DNA of 59,682 nt from an uncultured Pelagibacteraceae bacterium (lineage in GTDB: Bacteria; Pseudomonadota; Alphaproteobacteria; Pelagibacterales; Pelagibacteraceae): positions 1 through 59,682 of the forward strand of contig CABXEK010000004.1 in the NCBI GenBank assembly GCA_902511185.1. Reading direction: 5' to 3'. Shown here piece after piece: positions 18,096 to 26,398 of this stretch. Every line of letters begins with the position of its first letter. The stretch's first letter is position 1. The notes below the pieces were generated by a model. It was not told the DNA's origin, searched no databases, and saw only the letters and a program-made list of their open reading frames with translations. The translations under genes were made by a program, and so were the position numbers.

Positions 18096-18425
18096 ATGTA
18101 TATTTCTATTACAGGACTTAAATCAAAAAATTTTTTATCAAAAATTAAGTTTTGGATGTTGGCAGCTCCTGCCTTTAAAGCAGCTCAAAAAGCTGAAGGT
18201 AATTTATTTTGTGAAGTAAAAAGTGCCAATGGTTATCAGCACACAATAACTGCATGGGAAAATCGAAATTTTATGACAAAATATTTAATGAGTAAACCAC
18301 ATGCAAAAGCAATGAAGAATTTTAGATCAATTGCAACGGGATCAACGTATGGTTATGAAGGTAGTCAAATACCATCTTGGAAAGAAGCACTAGAGCTCTG
18401 GCAAAAAAATTATAAAGAATACTGA
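18096..18425 (+). CDS. Dimeric alpha/beta-barrel (ABM/DUF3291-like) protein
   Basis: A 109-residue protein. Its pattern suggests a ferredoxin-like dimeric alpha/beta barrel: LFCEVKSANGYQHTITAWENRNFMTKYLMSKPHAKAMKNF resembles antibiotic-biosynthesis-monooxygenase or DUF3291 relatives. It lies 5 nt after the photolyase and 1 nt before the DUF2256 gene, so it is likely co-transcribed with them. Biochemical role unknown. Confidence 0.65.
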   Translation: MYISITGLKSKNFLSKIKFWMLAAPAFKAAQKAEGNLFCEVKSANGYQHTITAWENRNFMTKYLMSKPHAKAMKNFRSIATGSTYGYEGSQIPSWKEALELWQKNYKEY

Positions 18426-18426
18426 A

Positions 18427-18555
18427 TTGAAAAAACAAAACTTACCATCCAAAATATGTCCTGTTTGTAAAAGACCTTTTATTTGGCGAAAGAAATGGAA
18501 ACTGAATTGGGATAGAGTTAAATATTGCTCTAAGAAATGCTCTAAGCTAAGTTAG
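18427..18555 (+). CDS. DUF2256 small zinc-ribbon protein (42 aa)
   Basis: Found by hand translation; too short for the ORF track. The 42-residue product starts at TTG, 1 nt after the upstream stop. It contains KICPVCKRPFIWRKKWKLNW followed by VKYCSKKC, giving four cysteines (11, 14, 34, 38) arranged as a zinc ribbon. This is the DUF2256 (COG4338) signature. Such genes are often found beside cryptochrome/photolyase genes, as here. Function unknown; a nucleic-acid or partner-binding role is a guess. Confidence 0.88.
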   Translation: MKKQNLPSKICPVCKRPFIWRKKWKLNWDRVKYCSKKCSKLS

Positions 18556-18561
18556 TCTTTA

Positions 18562-19278
18562 GTGGAAATAATAGTTTTACAACATATTAAAATCGAAGAC
18601 CCTGGTTACATTAAAGATTTGATGCTAGCTGATAGGGTTAATTTAACAACGATAGAGCTAGACGAGGGTGAAAAAATTCCAAATGATTTAAGTAAATTTG
18701 ATGGAATGTTTTGTATGGGTGGTCCAATGGATACTTTTATGGAACAAGAATATCCTTGGTTAATTGATGAAAAAAAAGCAATTAAAGAATTCGTAGTAAA
18801 TTTAAAAAAACCTTACCTAGGTTTTTGCTTAGGATGTCAGTTATTAGGTGAAGTAGTTGGTGGTAGGGTAGTTAAATCAAATCCGGCAGAAATTGGTATT
18901 ATGGATATTAACTTTTCAAAAGAAAAAAATAAAGATAAATTATTTTCTAATTTTCCAGAAAAAATTAAAAGCTTACAATGGCATTCGTATGAAGTTCAAG
19001 GAATAGAGAATAATAAAGATATAACCTTATTAGCATCATCACCCATAACCAAATACCAAATTTTTAAATACCAAAACCATGCTTACGGCATTCAATTTCA
19101 CATAGAAATTAAAGACACCACAGTTAATGAATGGGGATGTGTGCCTGAATATAAAAAAGCTCTTGAAGATCAGTTAGGAGATGGTGCTCTGGAAAAATTT
19201 GATAATGCCTCAAAAGATAACATGAAAGATATGAATAATTATTCTAAAATTCTTTATGAGAACTTTAAAAAAATATAA
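18562..19278 (+). CDS. Class I glutamine amidotransferase-like protein
   Basis: A 238-residue GuaA-type GATase domain without a fused synthetase. The nucleophile motif is GFCLGCQLLG, with Cys89 as nucleophile. The catalytic histidine and acidic partner lie in YGIQFHIEI. MGGPMDTFMEQEYPWLIDEKK and SLQWHSYEV are typical of the stand-alone family that includes glutamine amidotransferases of unknown acceptor. It starts at GTG, 6 nt after DUF2256, and overlaps the next gene by 1 nt. Acceptor substrate unknown. Confidence 0.85.
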   Translation: MEIIVLQHIKIEDPGYIKDLMLADRVNLTTIELDEGEKIPNDLSKFDGMFCMGGPMDTFMEQEYPWLIDEKKAIKEFVVNLKKPYLGFCLGCQLLGEVVGGRVVKSNPAEIGIMDINFSKEKNKDKLFSNFPEKIKSLQWHSYEVQGIENNKDITLLASSPITKYQIFKYQNHAYGIQFHIEIKDTTVNEWGCVPEYKKALEDQLGDGALEKFDNASKDNMKDMNNYSKILYENFKKI

Positions 19279-19499
19279 TGAATAATAAATTTTTTGAATG
19301 GGCAGGGGTCATTACAGCAATTTTATATTCGTTGTTCGTTGCACTAAATATTGGAATTGAATTTTTTGGTTTCTGCTTATTGCTTTTATCAGCAATTCTA
19401 ATTGGAATTTGGGCATATAGAGGAGGTCACAAAGGAATACTTCTATTGCAGTTTTTTTATGCAACAGCAGGTATAATTGGAATGATACGTTGGTTTTAA
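19278..19499 (+). CDS. Small membrane protein (73 aa)
   Basis: A 73-residue protein of about three membrane segments: AGVITAILYSLFVALNIG, FFGFCLLLLSAILIGIWAY and LLLQFFYATAGIIGMIRWF. I do not recognise a family with certainty. The ATG overlaps the GATase stop codon (ATGA-type overlap), so translation is probably coupled. Confidence 0.65.
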   Translation: MNNKFFEWAGVITAILYSLFVALNIGIEFFGFCLLLLSAILIGIWAYRGGHKGILLLQFFYATAGIIGMIRWF

Positions 19500-19539
19500 T
19501 TTAAATTGTAAAATATTTTTAAAGAGATAGATAAACCAC

Positions 19540-20148
19540 ATGTTAGAAATTTTTATTCAAACTTTTTTTTTATATTTTATAGTTATTGACCCACTTGGAA
19601 ATACTCCATTATTTTTAAGTATAACTCAGCACATGGAAACAAAACAAAAAGTTAAAGTTGCATTCAGTGCAACTGTAATTGCAACGATTATATTATTATT
19701 CTTTGCACTTCTTGGCAGTTCATTATTAAGCTATTTACATATTTCTTACCCTGCATTTACAATTGGCGGTGGAATAATTCTGTTAATAATAGCAATAGAG
19801 ATGTTGTTTGATAAGCGTCAACAAAGGAAAGAAGAAGACATAGATCTTAACTCAGATAATGTTAGCGTTTTTCCCTTAGCAACTCCTATTATTGCTGGTC
19901 CAGCAGCTATTACGTCAGTGATTGTTTCAGTTTCAGATATTGGAACAAATTTTACAAATCAAACAGTAGGAATGTTTTCATTAGTATTTGTTTTGTTTCT
20001 TACTTTTGTAATTTTTTTTATGGCTTCAAAATTTTCTAAATTGATAAATAAAAAAATAATTAGCGTTATCTCAAGAGTGGTAGCTATAATTCTTGTTGGG
20101 CTAAGTGTGCAGTATATTTTAGATGGTATCAAAACCTTTTTAGCTTAA
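19540..20148 (+). CDS. MarC family integral membrane protein (UPF0056)
   Basis: A 202-residue six-helix inner-membrane protein. Signature elements: FFLYFIVIDPLGNTPLFLSIT at the first helix, GGGIILLIIAIEMLF, then FPLATPIIAGPAAITSVIV and VVAIILVGLSVQYILDGI. The MarC family was once linked to antibiotic resistance, but its transport function is unproven. It converges with the NewPHL-type photolyase 12 nt downstream. Confidence 0.92.
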   Translation: MLEIFIQTFFLYFIVIDPLGNTPLFLSITQHMETKQKVKVAFSATVIATIILLFFALLGSSLLSYLHISYPAFTIGGGIILLIIAIEMLFDKRQQRKEEDIDLNSDNVSVFPLATPIIAGPAAITSVIVSVSDIGTNFTNQTVGMFSLVFVLFLTFVIFFMASKFSKLINKKIISVISRVVAIILVGLSVQYILDGIKTFLA

Positions 20149-20160
20149 ACTATAAATAAT

Positions 20161-21300
20161 TTAATTAAATTTAGAAATTATTTTTGGGATATAAATTTTA
20201 AAATTAAAAAATCCTTTATTACAGTATTGCCAAGCTAATTGATCAAGATCTCTATATAAAAAATTCATTTTTAGATTATTTGAATTTAGATAATCTAAAT
20301 TTTCTCCAACAGTAGGATATAAGCTATAATAGTTTTCAATATTTTTAATTTCACTTATATCGATTACTTCACAATCAATAGATTTATCTTTTAACCTTTG
20401 TTTTTGATCTTCCATCAAAAGAGACTTAAATTTTACTAATTTTTCACTTAGTTTTATTGATCTATTTTCATTTTTGTTTGAAACAATATAAATTTTTTCA
20501 AACTTATTTTCTTTAAAATCAGTGATTTCAAAAGATATATTATTTTCAAAAATTAATAGATTTTCATCTTCAATATTTTGTGGGTTAATGAATTCTCGTT
20601 TTATTAAGGGGTAAGATTTTTCAGAGACCTTTGGAAGAGCATTTTCATTTAATTTAATATTTTGAAATCTATTATTTGTAAACTTTTTAATATTCCACTC
20701 ACTTGCAAGGTAATGTTTTCCTTGTGTTTGAATTCCTGCTACCCATCTCCAACCAAGAGTATTTGATGCAGCGTCTCCATCGTAAAGATGTTGTAAAAAA
20801 AGCTCAGCTCCTAATTGCCATGGTAGTCCTAGAGTAAATATCCAGATGCTCGCAAACCACATTCTAGTATGATTATGAAGATAGTTATTTTCTTTTAGTT
20901 CATTTACCCACTGATTAAAGCATTCTAATTCAGTTTTTCCTTCAATTGCATTTAGATAATTTTGATTACCCTTAAATTCATTTCTAAGATTATTTAATTC
21001 CTTTAAATAATCTGACCAAACGTTTGGTCTTAACTCTAACCAACCTTTCCAATAAGTTCGCCATAAAACTTCTTGAATAAACTTTTCATTTTTTACAAAA
21101 GAGAATTTTTTAAGAGATTTATTAATCACCTCTAATTCATTTATTACCCCATGTGTTATGTAGGGAGATAAACATGAAATATTAGATCTATTATTAGGAC
21201 CGAAATCAAAATTTCTTAATTTAGAGTATTCAGAAAGATTATTTTCAACAAAATAATTTAATTTATCAACGGCCTTAGCCCTCGAAGCTTCAAATTCCAT
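20161..21300 (-). CDS. Inverted-topology photolyase (NewPHL-type), FAD domain first
   Basis: A 379-residue protein in which the photolyase FAD-binding helical domain is at the N-terminus. Motifs: RSNISCLSPYITHGVI (residues 38-53), EVLWRTYWKGWLE (77-89), HNHTRMWFASIWIFTLGLPW (142-161), DGDAASNTLGWRWVAG (174-189) and SEWNIKKFT (200-208). The roughly 140-residue C-terminal part is alpha/beta-like (FEKIYIVSN, CEVIDISEI) rather than the antenna domain that normally comes first. This order matches the NewPHL class, described as repairing cyclobutane dimers in single-stranded DNA. Length also fits. The start ATG is the natural family N-terminus. Confidence 0.85.
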   Translation of the reverse strand: MEFEASRAKAVDKLNYFVENNLSEYSKLRNFDFGPNNRSNISCLSPYITHGVINELEVINKSLKKFSFVKNEKFIQEVLWRTYWKGWLELRPNVWSDYLKELNNLRNEFKGNQNYLNAIEGKTELECFNQWVNELKENNYLHNHTRMWFASIWIFTLGLPWQLGAELFLQHLYDGDAASNTLGWRWVAGIQTQGKHYLASEWNIKKFTNNRFQNIKLNENALPKVSEKSYPLIKREFINPQNIEDENLLIFENNISFEITDFKENKFEKIYIVSNKNENRSIKLSEKLVKFKSLLMEDQKQRLKDKSIDCEVIDISEIKNIENYYSLYPTVGENLDYLNSNNLKMNFLYRDLDQLAWQYCNKGFFNFKIYIPKIISKFN

Positions 21301-21306
21301 GTTAGA

Positions 21307-21687
21307 TTATTTTGATTTTTTTTTCTTTAGACCTAGTTTATCACTATGTCTTAGTCTTAAAATCACGATTGCAGCTGCAATAAGCACTATGGCAATAGCT
21401 TCATACACTAACGCAGTTGGATCCATTTCTTTACCTTGTAAGATTATAAATCGAGCAAGTGCAGTAATTGCTATTAAAAGAGGAAGAGTTATGCTGATTG
21501 ATTGTTGGTCCCAAAATACTCTGACCATTGCTAGAACTTCCAAATACAGAAACATTAAAAGTAAATCAGCTAGAGTTACTGATTGATTAAGAAACATATT
21601 TTTAATTTCTATACCAACAGCAATTACTGTGCTTATTAAAATAATGCACATTAAAACTAATTGTAAATTTTTTGCTATTTTTTCCAT
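21307..21687 (-). CDS. PsiE-like membrane protein
   Basis: A 126-residue protein with four hydrophobic helices and a basic C-terminal tail (LKKKKSK). The pattern LYLEVLAMVRVFWDQQSISITLPLLIAITALARFIIL fits the phosphate-starvation-inducible PsiE family. No Pho box was checked. It overlaps the stop-start junction with the upstream 152-residue membrane protein by one base and ends 6 nt before the photolyase start, so the three may share a transcript. Confidence 0.8.
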   Translation of the reverse strand: MEKIAKNLQLVLMCIILISTVIAVGIEIKNMFLNQSVTLADLLLMFLYLEVLAMVRVFWDQQSISITLPLLIAITALARFIILQGKEMDPTALVYEAIAIVLIAAAIVILRLRHSDKLGLKKKKSK

Positions 21688-22145
21688 TACTTATCTTTAC
21701 TAAATGGCAACCATTTTTCAAACACTGATTTAGATGGCCCATCATAAGGAATAGAATATGAGCTAGGATTTGGACTGGTTAAAACTTCAATTCCTTTAGA
21801 AAATACAAAAATGAATACTATGACAAAAACAATTACCATTATTTTAAATGGGTCAAAATTTTTTGTTTTAAAAACACTACTGGATTTTTCTTCAGCTTTG
21901 TGAAAATTTTTAAAAGTCATATAGACTGCAAAAATTAAACCTATGTGTGCCACATAAAGTCCTGCCCAACCAAATGCAAAAGTTGTGTAAGAAAAAATAT
22001 ATAAACTAAAAACTGTTGTCCAAATAAAACTTAAAACCAAAAGTATTTGTAGTCTTACAGTTTTAGGAAGAGATCTAAGATCATTCTTACTGTCATCAAA
22101 CAAGATGTTTGCCGCATCTATCATCCAGTTTTTTAGTGATTCCAT
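21687..22145 (-). CDS. Hypothetical membrane protein (152 aa)
   Basis: Three hydrophobic segments at about residues 31-55, 60-80 and 101-121, preceded by an amphipathic N-terminus and ending in a soluble tail (YDGPSKSVFEKWLPFSKDK). I do not recognise the family. It is probably the first gene of the run leading to PsiE-like and photolyase genes. A 24-bp perfect palindrome lies 8 nt upstream of its ATG. Confidence 0.65.
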   Translation of the reverse strand: MESLKNWMIDAANILFDDSKNDLRSLPKTVRLQILLVLSFIWTTVFSLYIFSYTTFAFGWAGLYVAHIGLIFAVYMTFKNFHKAEEKSSSVFKTKNFDPFKIMVIVFVIVFIFVFSKGIEVLTSPNPSSYSIPYDGPSKSVFEKWLPFSKDK

Positions 22146-22153
22146 AAGTTTAA

Positions 22154-22177
22154 GTTATAATCTTTAAAGATTATAAC
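22154..22177. promoter_or_regulatory. 24-bp perfect palindrome
   Basis: GTTATAATCTTT followed immediately by its exact reverse complement. It lies between the stop of the FrnE-like gene and the start of the 152-residue membrane protein, both minus strand. As RNA it would form a 9-bp stem with a TTTAAA loop, so it could end the argG-frnE transcript. As DNA it is a symmetric protein-binding site that embeds TATAAT. A U-run after the stem is poor, so an operator reading is at least as likely. Confidence 0.5.
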
Positions 22178-22199
22178 AAATGTCAAATTGTCCTAAATA

Positions 22200-22817
22200 T
22201 TAGGTTAAATTTGCTTTAATAACGCTTTCTATTTGGCTAGGGCTTTGAGCGCCTGAAATAAAATCTTTCCCTATCTCAAAAAAAGGAACACCATTAATAT
22301 TTTTTTCTCTAGCATCTGACATTTTGAAATTTACAAGTTCGATATTTTTTTCATTAATAAATTCTTTAAATACGTTTTCAGAAATATTATTTTGTTTAGC
22401 AATATTAATTAGAATATCTAAATTTCCTATATCAAGCCCATCAACAAAATATGATTGATATATTTTTTCTTTAATTTCATTACCTAAATTAAATTGTTCA
22501 CTTAAAATAATAAGTAAATGAGAAAGAACAGTGTTTGGGGTTTTTTTTATTTCATCTAAATTAAAATTCATTCCAGACTCTTTTGCTTTTAATCTCATAT
22601 TTTCATACATTGGAGTAGCATAATCTTTTCCACCAAACTTTATTTCAAGATATTTCTCTCTAGAAATTCCTTCAACTGGCATATCAGGATTTAACTGAAA
22701 AGGGATATGTCGAATATCAAATTTAATATTAGAAAATTTTTTTAACGCGTTATTTAAATTTGTATGTCCAATGAAACACCATCCACAAATAGTGTCAGCA
22801 AAAACATTTATTTTCAT
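22200..22817 (-). CDS. DsbA-family oxidoreductase, FrnE-like
   Basis: A 205-residue thioredoxin-fold protein with an internal helical domain. The redox motif is CGWC (FADTICGWCFIG, residues 11-14), followed by RHIPFQLNPDMPVEG and GINGVPFFEIGKDFISGAQSP, where the cis-proline loop is GVPFF. There is no signal peptide, so it is likely cytosolic, like FrnE and 2-hydroxychromene-2-carboxylate isomerase relatives. It follows argG by 4 nt. Confidence 0.88.
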   Translation of the reverse strand: MKINVFADTICGWCFIGHTNLNNALKKFSNIKFDIRHIPFQLNPDMPVEGISREKYLEIKFGGKDYATPMYENMRLKAKESGMNFNLDEIKKTPNTVLSHLLIILSEQFNLGNEIKEKIYQSYFVDGLDIGNLDILINIAKQNNISENVFKEFINEKNIELVNFKMSDAREKNINGVPFFEIGKDFISGAQSPSQIESVIKANLT

Positions 22818-22821
22818 TAAT

Positions 22822-24009
22822 CTAAGAACGAAGTTTTCTTTTGTGATAATTAATAAATCTTTCTACATTTGATTTATTAAATGTTTTGTTTTCCTCAAAA
22901 GAAACTTTTTTCATAGAGTAAGCTGAGCTATTAGTTTGTCTTGACTCAATTATTACATTCCCTTTGTAAAGTTTAAGTTTAACAGAGCCGTTAACTTTAT
23001 TCCTTTTAAGATCTACAATTTTTTGAAGTTTAAATCTTTCTTTAGAATACCAATAACCATTGTAAATAAGTTCTGCATATCTTGGCATTATTTGATCTTT
23101 CTTGTGCATTGTCTCTTTATCTAATGTGACAGACTCCATTGCTCTATGAGCATGAATTAACAATGTACCACCAGGTGTTTCGTATACTCCTCTAGATTTT
23201 ATTCCAATAAATCTATTTTCGACTAAATCTACTCGCCCAATTCCATTATTTCCTGCAAGTTGGTTAAGTTTTTCTAATAATTTTGCAGGTGAAAGTTTTT
23301 TACCATTGATCCCATATGGATCACCATTTTTAAAATTTATAGTTACAAAACTTGGTTTATTAGGAGCTTTTTCTGGCGAAACAGATCTTTGAAAAATAAA
23401 TTCTGGTGCTGAATTTTTTGGATTTTCTAAAACCTTACCTTCTGTAGAAGTATGAAATAAATTATCATCAACTGAAAAAGGAGGCGCACCTTTTTTATCC
23501 TTTGGAATAGCTATTTCATGTTTTTTTGCATAATTGATAAGATCTGTTCTTGATTTTAATCTCCAAATTCTCCATGGCGCTATAATTTTTATAGCGGGTC
23601 CAAAATAATGGTATCCTAACTCAAATCGAACTTGATCATTTCCTTTACCAGTTGCCCCATGTGAAACTGCATAAGCTTTGAACTTTCTGGCAACTCTAAT
23701 TTGATCTTTTGCAATAAGTGGTCTGGCTATTGATGTGCCTAATAAATAAACACCCTCATAAATTGCATGACCTCTTATCATTGGATAAACATAGTCTTTA
23801 ACAAAAGTATCTTTCAAATCTTTAATTATAATATTTTTAACTCCAAATTTTTTTGCATTAGTTATGATTTTTTTTCTATCAATTTCTTGACCAACATCTG
23901 CTGTATAACAAATTACTTCAGCATCATAATTTTCCTGAAGCCACTTTAAAATTATAGATGTATCAAGGCCTCCAGAATAGGCTAAAACGATTTTCTTTTT
24001 TGATTTCAT
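22822..24009 (-). CDS. argG: Argininosuccinate synthase
   Basis: Joins citrulline and aspartate with ATP hydrolysis to AMP in arginine biosynthesis; cytosolic. Visible: VLAYSGGLDTSIILKWL (PP-loop), CYTADVGQ, LLGTSIARPLIAK, SHGATGKGNDQVRFE and a GIGRVDLVENRFIGIKSRGVYETPGG segment. At 395 residues it is full length. It is the second gene after IalB on the minus strand with a 4-nt gap. Confidence 0.98.
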   Translation of the reverse strand: MKSKKKIVLAYSGGLDTSIILKWLQENYDAEVICYTADVGQEIDRKKIITNAKKFGVKNIIIKDLKDTFVKDYVYPMIRGHAIYEGVYLLGTSIARPLIAKDQIRVARKFKAYAVSHGATGKGNDQVRFELGYHYFGPAIKIIAPWRIWRLKSRTDLINYAKKHEIAIPKDKKGAPPFSVDDNLFHTSTEGKVLENPKNSAPEFIFQRSVSPEKAPNKPSFVTINFKNGDPYGINGKKLSPAKLLEKLNQLAGNNGIGRVDLVENRFIGIKSRGVYETPGGTLLIHAHRAMESVTLDKETMHKKDQIMPRYAELIYNGYWYSKERFKLQKIVDLKRNKVNGSVKLKLYKGNVIIESRQTNSSAYSMKKVSFEENKTFNKSNVERFINYHKRKLRS

Positions 24010-24013
24010 TAAA

Positions 24014-24526
24014 TCAACTACAAGCTTTTTTTGTAGCGTTATAAGCTTTAGTAAACCCTAACAAAGAATAATGATCAATTGTTTGAGAGCCTTTTTGATT
24101 ATAGCCTGTGATCATAATTCTAGAGCCTTTTTTCATTCTGCTAATCATTCTAAATTCAACCTTGTTGTCAGCAATCCATGCAAAACCTTGTTCTTTAATA
24201 TCAAATTTGAATTTATTTTTTCCTGATGCAGCAGTTACAGAATTATTATTATTAAATTCATACCCCCCTGTAACACTTACCTCGTTAATAATTTTTTCAG
24301 CAGGTCTAAATGCAATGAACAATTTTGCGTCTCTCTTATTTGATTTTGGAGCTTGTAATATAGGAGATGATTGAGCAAAACACACTTTTCCAGTAGCTTC
24401 AGTAATTACCATTGCCTCCCAATCTTTATATTTTCCAATTTTCTTAATTTCTTCTGCTGATAATTGATTACACCAAGAAACTAAAATTATTGGTAAAGTT
24501 AATATGATTTTTTTAATTATGGACAT
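24014..24526 (-). CDS. Invasion-associated locus B (IalB) family exported protein
   Basis: A 170-residue protein with a Sec signal peptide (MSIIKKIILTLPIILVSWCNQLSAEE; likely cleaved after LSA). The mature part has the IalB pattern KYKDWEAMVITEATGKVCFAQSSP, then AWIADNKVEFRMISRMKKGSRIMITGYNQKGSQTIDHYSLLGFTKAYN. In this family the name is historic; free-living alphaproteobacteria carry it and no virulence role follows. Its start overlaps the aldo-keto reductase end by 10 nt. Confidence 0.88.
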   Translation of the reverse strand: MSIIKKIILTLPIILVSWCNQLSAEEIKKIGKYKDWEAMVITEATGKVCFAQSSPILQAPKSNKRDAKLFIAFRPAEKIINEVSVTGGYEFNNNNSVTAASGKNKFKFDIKEQGFAWIADNKVEFRMISRMKKGSRIMITGYNQKGSQTIDHYSLLGFTKAYNATKKACS

Positions 24527-25554
24527 GGGTTTGGATAAATTGATTGAACTTTATTAATTTCTTTAATGACTTCATCAGTTAAATTTATGTTTACACTTTC
24601 TATATTAGTTTTCAACTGCTCCATTGTGGTAGCACCAATAATAACAGAAGTTACAAATGGTTTAATTTCTAAAAATTTTAAAGACATTTGAGCCATATCT
24701 AAGCCATGATTTTTTGAAATTCTATAATATTCCTCAATTGCATTATTTCTGTTAGGTTTATTATATCTAGTCCAAAAATCTCCGTCTCGTTCTATTCTTG
24801 AATTTTTTGGAAGTTCATTATTTCTATATTTTCCAGTTAAAAACCCACTAGCTAGAGGTGAATATGCTAAAAGACCAATTTTATCTCGAACAGATATTTC
24901 AGCTAGGCCGACTTCATATGTTCTATTTAACAAGCTGTAAGGATTTTGAATAGACATCATTCTTGGAAGATTTTTTTCTTTTGATAATTCTAAAAATTTA
25001 GAAACACCCCAAGGAGTTTCGTTTGATAGACCAATTTCTCTTATTTTTCCTGATTCAACAAATTTTTTAAGATTTCCTAGAACATCTTCAATTTCATTCC
25101 AGTTTTCATTTTCCTTATGTTCATATCCTAATTTTCCAAACATATTTGTGTTTCTTTCAGGCCAATGTAGCTGATAAAGATCTATATAGTCTGTTTGCAA
25201 TCTTTTTAAACTGCCATCAACAGCCTCTGTCATCTTTTTTATTCCATAATTATTTCCACCTCCTCTGATATATGCTCTTGCTGGTCCAGCTATTTTTGTT
25301 GCAATAATAATTTTGTCTCTTTTTTTTGATTTTTTAAACCAATTACCAATTATAATTTCTGTAAGTCCAAAAGTTTCTGCTTTAGGGGGTACGGAATATA
25401 GTTCTGCTGTATCCCAAAAATTTACACCTTGATCTAGAGCATAATCCATTTGTTCAAAACCCTCTTCTTGAGTATTTTGTTCACCCCAGGTCATAGTACC
25501 GAGACAAATTGTACTTACATTGAGATCAGTATTACCTAGTTTTTTATAATTCAT
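24517..25554 (-). CDS. Aldo/keto reductase (Tas-like)
   Basis: A 345-residue NADPH-dependent TIM-barrel reductase. Start reset to the ATG of MNYKKLGNTDLNVSTICLG (25552-25554), as families start here and the track's extra 19 residues are lysine-rich and unsupported. The catalytic tetrad is visible: Asp and Tyr in FWDTAELYS, Lys in IIIATKIAG, His in LYQLHWPE. IIGATTMEQLKTN is the NADP phosphate-binding region. Physiological substrate unknown. Confidence 0.92.
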   Translation of the reverse strand: MNYKKLGNTDLNVSTICLGTMTWGEQNTQEEGFEQMDYALDQGVNFWDTAELYSVPPKAETFGLTEIIIGNWFKKSKKRDKIIIATKIAGPARAYIRGGGNNYGIKKMTEAVDGSLKRLQTDYIDLYQLHWPERNTNMFGKLGYEHKENENWNEIEDVLGNLKKFVESGKIREIGLSNETPWGVSKFLELSKEKNLPRMMSIQNPYSLLNRTYEVGLAEISVRDKIGLLAYSPLASGFLTGKYRNNELPKNSRIERDGDFWTRYNKPNRNNAIEEYYRISKNHGLDMAQMSLKFLEIKPFVTSVIIGATTMEQLKTNIESVNINLTDEVIKEINKVQSIYPNPCP

Positions 25555-25628
25555 ATCTTTTTTTGATTTTTTTTTATCTTTTAAGGTATCTTGAATAATT
25601 AGTAAAAGCATATTATATATTACTTATT

Positions 25629-26390
25629 ATGGAATTTGATAAAAACGGAATACTAAATAGAGCTAAAGCAGCTCAACAGACAACAGTTGTAATGGATGAA
25701 GGTTTAAGATCTTACATGCTAAAAGTTTACAACTACATGGCAACAGGAATTTTATTAACAGGAATAGTTGCGCTTTTAACATTTAAAATGTCAGTAGTAA
25801 CAAATGATGCTGGGTCAATAACAGGTCTAACTCAAATAGGTGGTGCAATTTATATGTCTGGATTGAAGTGGCTTGTGATGTTGGCACCTTTAGGAATTGT
25901 TTTTTATATGAGTTTTGGAATTAATAAGATGAGTGCATCAAAAGCTCAAACAACCTTTTGGGTGTTTGCAGCATTAATGGGTCTTTCCTTATCTTCAATT
26001 TTATTAGTCTACACAGGGATGAGCGTTACAAGAGTGTTTTTTATTTGTTCAGCAACTTTTGGTGCAATGAGTATTTATGGTTACACCACTAAAAGAGATT
26101 TAACAAAATTGGGATCATTTTTAATGATGGGTTTAATTGGAATTATAATTGCATCTATAGTTAACATATTTATGAAGTCTTCAATGATGTACTTTGTAAT
26201 ATCAATTTTAGGAGTATTAATTTTTGTAGGTCTGACTGCTTATGATACACAAAAAATTAAAAATATGTATGCCGTAACTGACTCAGGTGAAATTATGGGC
26301 AAAAAAGCAGTTATGGGTGCTCTTACACTTTATCTAGACTTTATAAATTTATTTATAATGTTGTTAAGATTATTTGGACAAAGAAGATAA
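25629..26390 (+). CDS. Bax inhibitor-1/YccA family membrane protein
   Basis: A 253-residue protein with seven hydrophobic helices after a soluble N-terminus. Family marks: LRSYMLKVYNYMATGILLTGIVAL, YGYTTKRDLTKLGSFLMMGLIG and the C-terminal GLTAYDTQKIKNMY with DFINLFIMLLRLFG. Related proteins are pH-sensitive calcium leak channels in bacteria; the role here is inferred from family only. Confidence 0.93.
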   Translation: MEFDKNGILNRAKAAQQTTVVMDEGLRSYMLKVYNYMATGILLTGIVALLTFKMSVVTNDAGSITGLTQIGGAIYMSGLKWLVMLAPLGIVFYMSFGINKMSASKAQTTFWVFAALMGLSLSSILLVYTGMSVTRVFFICSATFGAMSIYGYTTKRDLTKLGSFLMMGLIGIIIASIVNIFMKSSMMYFVISILGVLIFVGLTAYDTQKIKNMYAVTDSGEIMGKKAVMGALTLYLDFINLFIMLLRLFGQRR

Positions 26391-26398
26391 TTATTTTT

